Source: Silvibacterium dinghuense
GTDB lineage: Bacteria; Acidobacteriota; Terriglobia; Terriglobales; Acidobacteriaceae
Assembly: GCF_004123295.1 (NCBI RefSeq)
Contig: NZ_SDMK01000001.1
Span: 1,550,001-1,614,000, forward strand
Length of the DNA stretch: 64,000 bases
Direction of reading: 5' to 3'
Below the pieces are notes generated by a model. The model worked only from the letters and a program-made list of their open reading frames with translations. It made no database searches and had not been told where the DNA came from. Every line of letters starts with the position of its first letter. The stretch's first letter is position 1. Position numbers and translations under genes: made by a program. Shown here piece by piece: positions 34,117 through 43,735 of this stretch.

Positions 34117-36960
34117 ATGTTCCCCTTTCCGCCCAAACCGGAGCGACGCACCAGTTTCGAAGACATTTTCTTCGAGCACTACTCCCGTTTACTTGAATGG
34201 GCTCTGCAACTTACGCGTGGTGACCGCTCCGATGCCGAAGACCTCGTACAGGAGTTGTACGTCCGTTTCGCACGGCTGGATACGACCCCTGAGCACGTCG
34301 AGAACGCTGAAAACTATCTCTTTTCGGCTCTTCGGAACCTGCATTACACACGGGCCAGGCGAGCGCGAACGAACGCCATTGACGACCTCTCGATTGTCGA
34401 CTACGACTCGATCCAGCATGGTCTGCGGGCGGTGGATCGGAGCGAGCTTCTTTCCGTCCGGTCTGATCTGTATCGCATTTGCGACTATCTTTGTAGCCGT
34501 AAGGACACATCGCGATCGGCGAGCATCTTCATCCTTCGCTATTTTCTCGGATACTTCCCGAATGAACTGATGAAGGTCGTTCAGTCGAGCCGGGTCGCTG
34601 TTGACAAAGCGATTCAGGCCGTTCGTCGTGAAGCCCGCATGGATCTCCAGCGTCCCGGAGCGATCCGGTCGATTAACGAAAAACGTGATCAGAAAACACG
34701 CGTTTCGAATGGAAATGGGGCTGAGAATGAGCAGCATCTATTCCATGCGCTGAGAACAAGAATTTTCGCATCGTGTGCGGGTGAGTGTTTCGGACGTTCC
34801 ACTCTGGAATCGAAGTATGCGCAACTTGGTCAGAACTTCACGACGCAGGAACTGGCTCACCTCGTCAGTTGCACCATATGCCTCGATCACGCCAACAGAA
34901 TCCTCGGTCTACCTCTCCTCGAAGATCGTTCCCCGGATGACGCCATAGGCAGGGACACGCCGCAAGGTCCGGATGGAACAGCAGGCTCTCTGCCGACTCT
35001 CATTTCAAACCGCTCCTCCCGTAAGAAGAAAGATCTGGAGAGACGCAGGACACAACTGAAGCGTTGCGCAGAAGAGGTCGATCAGCATCGTCCGCAGCGG
35101 CTTTTCATTGTTGTCGATGGTGAGGTTCGCGCCTCACAGAAGGTGACAGCGGCGCTGAGTGAACTCCGGGTGGAACTGGGTCGATCGGAAAAGCCGTCGT
35201 TCATCGAGGTTCTCAGTGAGCAAGGTATTTGCCTAGCATTCGTCATCGTGCAGCAGCCAGCGCCCGAAGGGGATCTTTACCAATCCCACGAAACAGCGCT
35301 GAGCGACGATCGTGCGATCAAGGTCGTCACCTCGTTCACCGAGGAGACACCGGCGATCCAGGTCGTTTACCGCGATCCGCTTGTCGCCGCGGACGAGGCC
35401 GGCGATCTTGCTGAAAATCCGGCAATCCAGACATACAACACGGTAGCGCCAAAGCTGACCACATTTGAGCAGCCTGGGTTGCTTGAATGGCCCCGGCACT
35501 TCTGGTCACGGCTTACAGGTATTCCCTCAAAGATGAATCCTCTCCTTGCGAGCGCCATGCTCTTTGGCCTCTGCTCTATCGTCTGCTTCCTGCTGTGGAC
35601 GCGGAGCGGCCCGCGAATCTCTCCACGCACACTTCTGAATCGTGCAGAGCAGTCGGACACCTCAGCGCTGGCAGCCAGCCGCGCGGGAGTGATCTATCAG
35701 AAAGTGCGGATCAGTGAATCTGGTCATGCGATGGAGCGTGCCATCTATCGCGATCCTCAGAAGAAGAGGAAGCCCAGGCAGCAGCATCTGACCGCAGCCG
35801 ACCAGAAGCTCAAGGATCGGCTCGACGTTGCGGGGGTGAACTGGGATGAACCGCTCTCTGCAGTCAACTATGCGACTTGGCATGATCACCAACTCGGAAG
35901 GCGCGATGTTGTTGCGCAGACCGGTAGCAATCTGCTCACTCTGACGACTTCGACGGATGCTGTGTCCAGCCCGATTCTCAAGGAATCGCTCACGGTTCGA
36001 GAGAGCGACTTCCATCCGGTGGCGCGCACGATCGAGCTGCGGGATGAGGGAATGATCGAGATTGCCGAGTTGAACTATGACGTCATGCCGTGGGCAGCAG
36101 TCAATCAGGACTGGTTTGAGCCGCTGGAAGGGACTATCTCTGGTTCTGCGGGGATTCATCCGGCACTGCATCTGCCGCATCTGCTCTCGGATCTCGAACT
36201 GGATGAGGCGGAGCTTGAAGCACGCGTTGTCCTGAGCCAGCTTCACGCGGATCAGGGCGAACAGATCCATCTGGATCGCTCGTCGACCGGCATTGAGGTG
36301 AAAGGCGTCGTCGACACGGACGAACGCAAGCACCAACTCGTCTCGCAATTGCTTCAGGTTCCACATGTGCGTCCATCAATCCTGAGTGTCGAGGAACTTA
36401 GCAACAATCCGCTGCCGACTCCACCTCGCACAGCACAACCTCTTCAGGCGTACTCCGTGGAGGCGCAACAGTCTCCGTTGGAGCAGTATCTGCGTGCTCA
36501 AAAGATGCCGCTCGCTCAACTAGCTACTGTCTCGCAGGATCTGTTGAGCGGTTGTCTGCGAGTACAGCAGGCGCAGACTCACCTCTCTGAATTGCAACAA
36601 CGGTTCAAGGAAGACAATCAGCTTCCTGCTGACCGTCAGCAGCAGTTGACGGCCCTTTCCCAAAACTATGTAACAGCCATTCAATCCGGGCTCGACATGG
36701 ACAAACGCGCGCTTCTTTCGCTTGGTCTTATCGATTCCAGTCAAACGATCTCATCGCCGACGTCAGGCGTGCCGGATAAGGATTTCTCTCAACAGGTTCG
36801 TCACTATCAGGAACTCTGCCAGGAGTTGATCACCGGCGGCCCAGGTCAGTCGCGGCCTGCTGCAGTGATTGCAAACGAAATCATGACTTCGGGCGCCGCT
36901 ATCCGCACCCGTATCACCCAGATACCGACGTTCCCCTCGGCTGCGCACAACGATCAATAA
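34117..36960 (+). CDS. Sigma-70 ECF-like factor fused to an anti-sigma-like motif and a membrane segment
   Basis: The 947-residue protein has an N-terminal sigma region 2 (residues 15-85, YSRLLEWALQLTRGDRSDAE then LVQELYVRF) and region 4 (130-180, SIFILRYFLGYFPNELMKVV). A zinc anti-sigma signature H-x3-C-x2-C follows at residues 248-255 (HLVSCTIC). A single transmembrane helix lies near 475-494 (FGLCSIVCFLLW). The 450 residues after it should be periplasmic, with no domain I can name. Sigma and anti-sigma thus seem to be one chain, so release for transcription probably needs proteolysis. It is 17 bases upstream of the TonB receptor, so it likely switches that operon. Confidence 0.78.
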   Translation: MFPFPPKPERRTSFEDIFFEHYSRLLEWALQLTRGDRSDAEDLVQELYVRFARLDTTPEHVENAENYLFSALRNLHYTRARRARTNAIDDLSIVDYDSIQHGLRAVDRSELLSVRSDLYRICDYLCSRKDTSRSASIFILRYFLGYFPNELMKVVQSSRVAVDKAIQAVRREARMDLQRPGAIRSINEKRDQKTRVSNGNGAENEQHLFHALRTRIFASCAGECFGRSTLESKYAQLGQNFTTQELAHLVSCTICLDHANRILGLPLLEDRSPDDAIGRDTPQGPDGTAGSLPTLISNRSSRKKKDLERRRTQLKRCAEEVDQHRPQRLFIVVDGEVRASQKVTAALSELRVELGRSEKPSFIEVLSEQGICLAFVIVQQPAPEGDLYQSHETALSDDRAIKVVTSFTEETPAIQVVYRDPLVAADEAGDLAENPAIQTYNTVAPKLTTFEQPGLLEWPRHFWSRLTGIPSKMNPLLASAMLFGLCSIVCFLLWTRSGPRISPRTLLNRAEQSDTSALAASRAGVIYQKVRISESGHAMERAIYRDPQKKRKPRQQHLTAADQKLKDRLDVAGVNWDEPLSAVNYATWHDHQLGRRDVVAQTGSNLLTLTTSTDAVSSPILKESLTVRESDFHPVARTIELRDEGMIEIAELNYDVMPWAAVNQDWFEPLEGTISGSAGIHPALHLPHLLSDLELDEAELEARVVLSQLHADQGEQIHLDRSSTGIEVKGVVDTDERKHQLVSQLLQVPHVRPSILSVEELSNNPLPTPPRTAQPLQAYSVEAQQSPLEQYLRAQKMPLAQLATVSQDLLSGCLRVQQAQTHLSELQQRFKEDNQLPADRQQQLTALSQNYVTAIQSGLDMDKRALLSLGLIDSSQTISSPTSGVPDKDFSQQVRHYQELCQELITGGPGQSRPAAVIANEIMTSGAAIRTRITQIPTFPSAAHNDQ

Positions 36961-36977
36961 ACATACTTCAGGAGCAG

Positions 36978-39900
36978 ATGACGATGACTCGCCAGCTTCG
37001 CGTTCTACTTGTATCAATTTTCATCTTCGGTCTGGGTTCTGCCGCTCTCGCCCAAAACACTCAACTTCAGGGCGAGGTCTCCGATTCCTCCGGAGCTGTA
37101 ATACCCAAGGCCCTGGTTCGCGTCGTGGATCAGCGAACCGGTACAGAACGAAAGGTCGAGACAAATGGAAGCGGGCGATATATCGTGCCCGGTCTCGATC
37201 CGAGCCTGTACAAAGTTTTCGTGCAGGCTGAGGGATTTAGTACAGCGGCCAGCACTCCGATTACGCTCAACGTCGGACAAAGCGCCGTGCTCGACTTCAA
37301 GATGCAGATTGGCCAGGCCACACAGAGCGTCACGGTCGATGCAAGCGGGCTTCAGATTAATACGACAGATGGATCGGTTGGGACAGTCGTAGGCGGAGAT
37401 TTCGTAGCAAATCTTCCACTCAACGGGCGCAGTTTTCAGGATCTCATTTTGCTGACACCCGGCGTTGTTACGCAGACCCCCCAGAATACCGTGGCAGGTG
37501 TGGGAACTGGCGGGGACTTCAGCGTCAACGGACAAAGAACTGAATCGAATTCCTATATTGTCGACGGAGTCTCTGCGAACACGAGTGCTTCCGTCCCAAG
37601 TGGGGTTGTCCAATCTTCGACGGCCCTCGGAACGACACAGAGCCTCGTCTCTGTCGACGCGTTACAGGAATTCCGTGTCAATAGTTCAACGTACTCGGCG
37701 GAGTATGGGAGAACGCCTGGCGGACAATTCTCGTTTATTACCCGATCTGGCACAGATGACTTTCATGGCAGTATTTTTGACTATCTCCGAAACAATTTTT
37801 TTGATGCCAATAATTGGTTTACAGACTACTACCACACCAAAGCACCCGCCTTACGGCAAAACGATTTCGGAGGAACTTTGGGCGGCCCAATAACAATTCC
37901 AGCACTATACGACGGCAGGGATAAAAGCTTCTTCTTCGTCTCGTATGAAGGTCTTCGGCTAACGCAGCCTCAACCGGCAGTGCTGAAGTATGTCCCCGAC
38001 CTTGCGCTCCGACAGAACCCAATGTTGCCAGCTGTCATGCGCCCGATACTGAACGCTTTTCCCTTGCCAACTTCAGGAGGAATGGATTACAGCAGCGGCT
38101 TGGCACAGTTCATTCAGTCCGACTCGTTGCCAAGCCAAATCGATTCTACGAGCATACGTCTGGACCAAGCCGTATCGTCCAGAATGCGGTTGTTCTTCCG
38201 TTTTAGCGATGTACCAAGTAGCTCATCGGCGAGGAATCTATCGATATACAACCCCACAACCTCGGGGAATCATACCTACACCCTCGGGGCAACGAACCAG
38301 TTGAATACTAATGTCACTAATGAATTTCGTCTGGGATATGTGGACAGCAATAACGGCACAAAATATATCATGGACAACTTCGGAGGAGCACAGTCCACCG
38401 ATCTTGCAGCAGATCTCGGCGCCAATATATCTCCCAACCCGGGGCCGGGTGTGGCATTGTCCCTGGGCGGAAATTACACGGCTCTCCAGTTGGCGCCAAC
38501 GCGCATACAAATGCATCAGTGGAATGTAACCGATACGCTTTCATGGCTTCTAGGGCGGCACACCTTCAAATTTGGTATCGACTATCGCTACATTGACTCG
38601 CTAAATGTAGCGGCAACCCCTAGTGTGTTTTACCTCTATACAAATGCAAGCCAACTTCTCTCCAACAGCGCCCTGAGCGGCACTGGCACTATCACTAAAC
38701 CAAACACTGAGCCCAGGTTCCGTGAGTTCTCGGGATTCGCGCAGGACGAATGGAGAGTGCGGTCACCGCTAAGTCTGTCGTTAGGCGTGCGGTGGGATGT
38801 GAACCCGTCTCCCAGTTCGGGGATTGGCCCGCTTCCCTATACATTATCGGGAAGCCTCAGTGATCCTGCCGGACTCTCCTTAGCACCGGAAAATACAGCT
38901 CTATATAAGACGACTTGGTATAACTTCGCCCCCCGCCTAGGTGTTGCGTGGACCGCCAACAATAACCCTGGATACCAGACGGTCTTTCGCGCAGGGGGTG
39001 GCGTCTTCTTCGATACTGGCAATCAATCTGTTGCAGCCGGCTTCACGCAATCGCCCGGAAACTTTACCTCCAAGGCTCTTCAAAATGCCCCTTTGCCATT
39101 TCCAAACCTCGCCAGCCTGACTTTCTCGCTTGCGCCGCCCTACACCAGCACGGTGATTTATGCGCCCTATCCCCACCTGCAATTGCCTTATACGCTTGAG
39201 TGGAGTTCGGCTGTCGAACAAGGACTCGGCCAGGCGCAGACGCTAACCATTAGCTATGTGGCCGCCAATGGCCGACGGCTGCTCCAGGAAAATGAATTCT
39301 CCATCCATGCTCTGAACCCGAACTTCGGAACAATTATCCAGTACACGAATGGGCCCACGTCAAACTATCAGTCGCTTCAAACCAAGTTTCAGCGCAGTGT
39401 AGCGCATGGCGTGCAAGCGTTGGTGGCTTACACGTGGTCCCATTCGCTCGATTATGGATCAAACTTTACTACCCTACCCCTTCAACGTGGAAATTCGGAC
39501 TTCGATGTGCGCAATAACTTCACTGCCGGCGCAACCTGGGAAACCCCAATCGTGCATCGCGGGATGATTATTGACGCACTTATTAACGAATGGGCGATTG
39601 ATGGTCATCTCATTTCGCGGTCGGGATTTCCAGTAAATATTCTCGGCTCAGCTGCGGTGGATGCTGCGACAGGCACGATTTACTATCCAGGCGTCAACTT
39701 GGTTCCGAATCAGCCGTTGTATCTTCACATCACGAGTATTCCCGGTGGTCGCGAAATCAATAAAGCAGCCTTCACTCTTCCCGCGACAGGCAGCATCGGC
39801 ACAGCGCCAAGGAACTTTGTTCGCGGCTTTGGAGCCACTCAGATGAACATTGCTGTAAAACGAGAATTCCGCCTACATGACAATCTTAATTTGCAATTCC

Positions 39901-40079
39901 GTGCAGAGAGCTTCAATAGCCTTAATCATCCGAACTTCGGCACGATCGATTCAGTTCTCACGGATACGACGTTTGGTCAGGCGACAAATACACTCAACCA
40001 AGGTTTAGCGACAACCAGCTTGCTCTATCAGATGGGTGGGCCACGTTCCATGCAATTTGCGCTCAAACTTCAATTCTGA
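36978..40079 (+). CDS. TonB-dependent receptor with CarboxypepD regulatory domain (Oar-like)
   Basis: The 1033-residue outer-membrane protein has a signal peptide (cleavage near SAALAQ), a carboxypeptidase-regulatory-like domain (residues 30-110, LQGEVSDSSGAVIPKALVRV) and a plug domain with LPLNGRSFQDLILLTPGV. A 22-strand barrel follows, ending MQFALKLQF. Receptors of this build are abundant in Acidobacteriota and take up large substrates, such as glycans or peptides, with energy from TonB. AGGAG precedes the start. Its position between the sigma fusion and a probable lasso isopeptidase suggests a peptide ligand; that is inference. Confidence 0.9.
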   Translation: MTMTRQLRVLLVSIFIFGLGSAALAQNTQLQGEVSDSSGAVIPKALVRVVDQRTGTERKVETNGSGRYIVPGLDPSLYKVFVQAEGFSTAASTPITLNVGQSAVLDFKMQIGQATQSVTVDASGLQINTTDGSVGTVVGGDFVANLPLNGRSFQDLILLTPGVVTQTPQNTVAGVGTGGDFSVNGQRTESNSYIVDGVSANTSASVPSGVVQSSTALGTTQSLVSVDALQEFRVNSSTYSAEYGRTPGGQFSFITRSGTDDFHGSIFDYLRNNFFDANNWFTDYYHTKAPALRQNDFGGTLGGPITIPALYDGRDKSFFFVSYEGLRLTQPQPAVLKYVPDLALRQNPMLPAVMRPILNAFPLPTSGGMDYSSGLAQFIQSDSLPSQIDSTSIRLDQAVSSRMRLFFRFSDVPSSSSARNLSIYNPTTSGNHTYTLGATNQLNTNVTNEFRLGYVDSNNGTKYIMDNFGGAQSTDLAADLGANISPNPGPGVALSLGGNYTALQLAPTRIQMHQWNVTDTLSWLLGRHTFKFGIDYRYIDSLNVAATPSVFYLYTNASQLLSNSALSGTGTITKPNTEPRFREFSGFAQDEWRVRSPLSLSLGVRWDVNPSPSSGIGPLPYTLSGSLSDPAGLSLAPENTALYKTTWYNFAPRLGVAWTANNNPGYQTVFRAGGGVFFDTGNQSVAAGFTQSPGNFTSKALQNAPLPFPNLASLTFSLAPPYTSTVIYAPYPHLQLPYTLEWSSAVEQGLGQAQTLTISYVAANGRRLLQENEFSIHALNPNFGTIIQYTNGPTSNYQSLQTKFQRSVAHGVQALVAYTWSHSLDYGSNFTTLPLQRGNSDFDVRNNFTAGATWETPIVHRGMIIDALINEWAIDGHLISRSGFPVNILGSAAVDAATGTIYYPGVNLVPNQPLYLHITSIPGGREINKAAFTLPATGSIGTAPRNFVRGFGATQMNIAVKREFRLHDNLNLQFRAESFNSLNHPNFGTIDSVLTDTTFGQATNTLNQGLATTSLLYQMGGPRSMQFALKLQF

Positions 40080-40208
40080 GTCGATCTTGTGTGCTCTGGC
40101 AGTTGTAGAACTACTACTACCCCGCTTGCTTTCACAAACGCCCCATGGGGTTTGCTTTGAAATACAGTTCGCGTTCAGCGCTCAGGTTGTAACGCAACAG
40201 GACAAACG

Positions 40209-42632
40209 ATGAATCTCGCAGAACTCAGTCGAAGAACTTGGCTCTTGTTGTGCCAGGCACATGCTGGCCAACACATGCAGTTACGTGTCAGAGCAACGGT
40301 GCTGATTTTGGCAACTGTTTTCGCGTGCGCGACGCTAGATGCTTCCGCCGATGGCCACGAAAAACAATTGCGGCAGTTTACAGTGGCTGACGACATTGAA
40401 GTAGCCCAGTTCTTTGACCCGCTTTCAAATAAACCACCAATTGCAATTTCACCAGATGGATCGTTCGTCGCAGTGCGCCTCCAACGAGGCTTACTGGCAC
40501 AAAACCGCCTTGAGGACGAACTTCGCATATATGACATGACGGTATTGCGCACATTTGTCAATTCTTCGCATCAGACAGCCTTACCTCAGCCATTGAGAAT
40601 CCTCCGTGAGGAGACCTACTCAAAAGGGGTTCTAATCTCGAATATCCGTTGGTCATGCGACTCGAAAGGATTTGCCTTCTTGCTCAAGGACGAGCACGGC
40701 AAAGACCAACTGATGTGGATGGGGCTGAAGGATTCCCACCCACGAATGCTTTCCACAAAGGGTCAGGATGTTGTGGCCTTCGATATCCGTAGCGCTATAC
40801 ATTACGTCTACACAGTTCGCAGGGCGGACGGGCAGAAGCGTCCAAAACAAGAAAACTCTGCGCCTGCTATGGACGTTACGGGACAATCTTTCACCAATCT
40901 ATTGTTCTCCGATTACAATGCAGCGTGGAATGACCGGAGCGAGCTTTGGGCGTCCACCAATGGACATCCACATCCGGTAGTGTCCCTCTCTTCTCACCGT
41001 CCAGTGATTCTTTATGATGAAGGACAGCAGTCGTTGGCCTTGTCCCCAGACGGGGATACCGTTGCGACAGCCTTACCGATAAACGAAGTGCCGATAGAGT
41101 GGGAGAGTCTCTATCCCGCACCTACGAAAGATGATCCCCACCGTATACACACGATCCATGAAGAGCCTGATTCGGATACAGGCGTGAGCCAATACGCAAT
41201 AATAAATTTGCGCACAAGGAAAATAGACCTGGTAACGAACGCGCCCACTGGAAGATCTGCTCATTGGGTAGCAGGCGGGCTCGCAGCATTGGCATGGTCA
41301 AAAGATGGAAAGTTCCTGGCATTGCCTAGTACATTCGTCTCACATGGAAACTTCCGCGATGAGTATCGAGCACCTTGTTTAGCCATAGCCGATGTAGTCG
41401 GAGGCACGGTTCAGTGTCTGGAACCCATCAGGGCATCTCACGACGCGGACGGAGCACCAAATCCTGATTATTTCTTTATCGATAAGCTCAACTTCACCGG
41501 TTCGACCCTATCGATGTACTACCGACATTACGACCAGTCGAAGGGTACCCGGGTATTCTCGATAGATTCAGGAAAATGGAAACGAAGCTCTGATAAGCCG
41601 GTCGCGACAACCGCATTGGCCTTGGATCTTTTGATTCAGGAAGGGCTCAACACGCCCCCAGTGTTGGTGGCGAGAGATCCGCAAACAGGTTTATCTCATG
41701 TAATTTGGGACCCCAACCCCCAATTGAAAACTATTAACACTCGAGACGCCGTTGTTTATCACTGGAAAGATGATGCTGGAAATCAGTGGGTAGGTGGGCT
41801 ATACGAGCCAACAAATTACATTCCAGGCCAACGCTATCCATTAGTCATTCAGACCCACGGTTTCAACGAAAAAGCATTCCTGCCCAGCGGAACGATGTCA
41901 ACTGCTTTTGCAGCGCGAACGTTCGCGGGCGCAGGAATCATGGTCCTGCAAGTTCTGGGATGTCCGGTCCACGCTAGCAATACTGCAGATGAGGCTCCTT
42001 GCAATGTTCGCGGATACGAAGCGGCAGTGAAACAGTTAGAGGCAGATAAGATGGTCGATCCCCAAAGGATTGGGATAATCGGTTTTAGCCGTACTTGCTA
42101 TTACATTCTAGAAGCGTTGACTTCTAGCCGTCTACGTTTCAAGGCTGCGTCTATTACCGATGGTGTTGATTATGGCTATTGGCAATATTTATTAGCTGTC
42201 GATTTAAACCACAATGCGGTGGAGCGCGAGTCTGAAGGAATATACAAGACACAACCATTTGGTAGCGGACTACAGAAATGGATTGATCATTCTCCGGAAT
42301 TCAAAATGCAGAATATAAACGCCCCTCTAATGGTTGTGGGTGAGGGAGAGGCAAGCTTATTAAGCATGTGGGAGCCTTACGCAGCCCTGCGTTACCTACA
42401 TAAGCCAACCGACCTTGTGTTGCTCCATACAGACGAACACATATTGACAAATCCAGCAGTGCGCATGGCTTCGCAGGGTGGCTCGGTAGATTGGTTCCGA
42501 TTTTGGCTTCAAGGTTATGAAGACCCTGTACCTGCCAAAGCCGAGCAGTACAGGCGGTGGGAGGGATTATGTGACATGCAGAGAAGCAGTCATCCAGACG
42601 AACCAGCATATTGCGTCAAGTCCAGACAGTAA
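40209..42632 (+). CDS. Probable lasso-peptide isopeptidase (Atxe2-like, S9 prolyl oligopeptidase clan)
   Basis: The 807-residue protein has a signal-like segment (LRVRATVLILATVFACATLD, residue 23 onward; a second start at 40275 is possible), a beta-propeller region and a C-terminal alpha/beta hydrolase. The nucleophile Ser lies in IIGFSRTCYY (residue 627) in place of the usual GxSxGG, and a His in TDEHILTNPA (744). The tail GYEDPVPAKAEQYRRW matches what I remember of Atxe2-family isopeptidases, which open the macrolactam ring of imported lasso peptides. A generic S9 peptidase remains possible. It follows the TonB receptor by 129 bases. Confidence 0.75.
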   Translation: MNLAELSRRTWLLLCQAHAGQHMQLRVRATVLILATVFACATLDASADGHEKQLRQFTVADDIEVAQFFDPLSNKPPIAISPDGSFVAVRLQRGLLAQNRLEDELRIYDMTVLRTFVNSSHQTALPQPLRILREETYSKGVLISNIRWSCDSKGFAFLLKDEHGKDQLMWMGLKDSHPRMLSTKGQDVVAFDIRSAIHYVYTVRRADGQKRPKQENSAPAMDVTGQSFTNLLFSDYNAAWNDRSELWASTNGHPHPVVSLSSHRPVILYDEGQQSLALSPDGDTVATALPINEVPIEWESLYPAPTKDDPHRIHTIHEEPDSDTGVSQYAIINLRTRKIDLVTNAPTGRSAHWVAGGLAALAWSKDGKFLALPSTFVSHGNFRDEYRAPCLAIADVVGGTVQCLEPIRASHDADGAPNPDYFFIDKLNFTGSTLSMYYRHYDQSKGTRVFSIDSGKWKRSSDKPVATTALALDLLIQEGLNTPPVLVARDPQTGLSHVIWDPNPQLKTINTRDAVVYHWKDDAGNQWVGGLYEPTNYIPGQRYPLVIQTHGFNEKAFLPSGTMSTAFAARTFAGAGIMVLQVLGCPVHASNTADEAPCNVRGYEAAVKQLEADKMVDPQRIGIIGFSRTCYYILEALTSSRLRFKAASITDGVDYGYWQYLLAVDLNHNAVERESEGIYKTQPFGSGLQKWIDHSPEFKMQNINAPLMVVGEGEASLLSMWEPYAALRYLHKPTDLVLLHTDEHILTNPAVRMASQGGSVDWFRFWLQGYEDPVPAKAEQYRRWEGLCDMQRSSHPDEPAYCVKSRQ

Positions 42633-42671
42633 TGGCGTGTTCGGTATGAGCCCTTTGGCTTGTAGGAAGCG

Positions 42672-43735
42672 TTGAACGCGACGGAGATTAAGGCTTCTAT
42701 GCATGTTCCTGATTCAACTTCTCCACTGATGAATCGCCGGCGCTTTCTAAGGCAGAGTTTTGCGTTCAGCGCATTAGCTGCGCTCGGATCGGTTGCCATT
42801 CCCGGCACCGCATTGTCATTTGAGTACGCGACAGCGGACCTCCTGATGATTGGGGATTGGGGAGCAGACGGCGACCATTCCGCCCAGTCCGCTGTGGCTG
42901 TGGGAATGCGTCAGTATGCGCGGCGGCACAGGTGCAGGCTTTGCTTTTGCTAGGCGATAGCTGGTATGGCGCACTCGATGGCGGCATTAGCTCTGCCCGC
43001 TGGCAGAGCCAATTTGAAGAGATGTACCCTGCCGACGTGTTTGCGTGCCCCGCCTACTCCATCCCTGGCAACCACGATTATCAACGGTGGCCCGACAGCA
43101 AAGTAGTTGCGGAGTTGGAATATGCTCGTGTCGGCAAGACCAGTGCAGGTCCGACACGCTGGACCATGCCGTCGCTATGGTATCGCTTTGAGTTTCCGGC
43201 AAAGCTTCCCCTGATTACTTGTCTCGCGCTCGACAGCAACATGCCGTATGCAGATGGCACCACAAGCCACGGACGGGATTTCACCCTGACGCCGCAGCAG
43301 CAAACGGAGCAACTTGCGTGGCTCGAAGCGGAGTTGCAACGGCAGCGCACGACGCCCTTCCTTGCGGTGATGGGACACCACCCTATCTATTCGGATGGCC
43401 CACATGGGGACCACCATGTTCTCATCAGAGATTGGGACCCATTGTTTCGAAAATACAACGTGCATCTATACCTCGCGGGTCACGACCACGACCTGCAGCA
43501 TCTCGAATTCGAGAATCATCCAACGAGCTTCTTTCTCTCGGGTGGCGGCGGTGCGGATTTGTACAACCTAAAGGTCGATCAGTCACAGCGCGGACCGTAT
43601 GCGCAGAAGGTGTATGGCTTCAGTCATCTCTCCGTAACCGAAAGACAGATTGCACTTCGCCATCTGGACAGCAATGGCCGCATTCTTCATGGTTTCACGA
43701 AGACACCTGATGGAAAAGTCAAATTGCTGAACTAA
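42672..43735 (+). pseudogene. Metallophosphoesterase with Tat signal, frameshifted
   Basis: Two overlapping frames encode one calcineurin-like phosphatase of the tartrate-resistant acid phosphatase type. The first (42672-42953) has a Tat signal (NRRRFLRQSF) and the motif IGDWGAD. The second (to 43735) resumes with LLLLGDSWY, then PGNHDY, MGHHPIYS and LAGHDHDLQ, giving all metal-binding blocks. They separate near 42927-42935: restoring one base (for example AGG-GTG for AGGTG) joins the frames. It is a recent pseudogene or a sequencing error. It overlaps the end of the VirB11 gene tail to tail by 17 bases. Confidence 0.75.
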
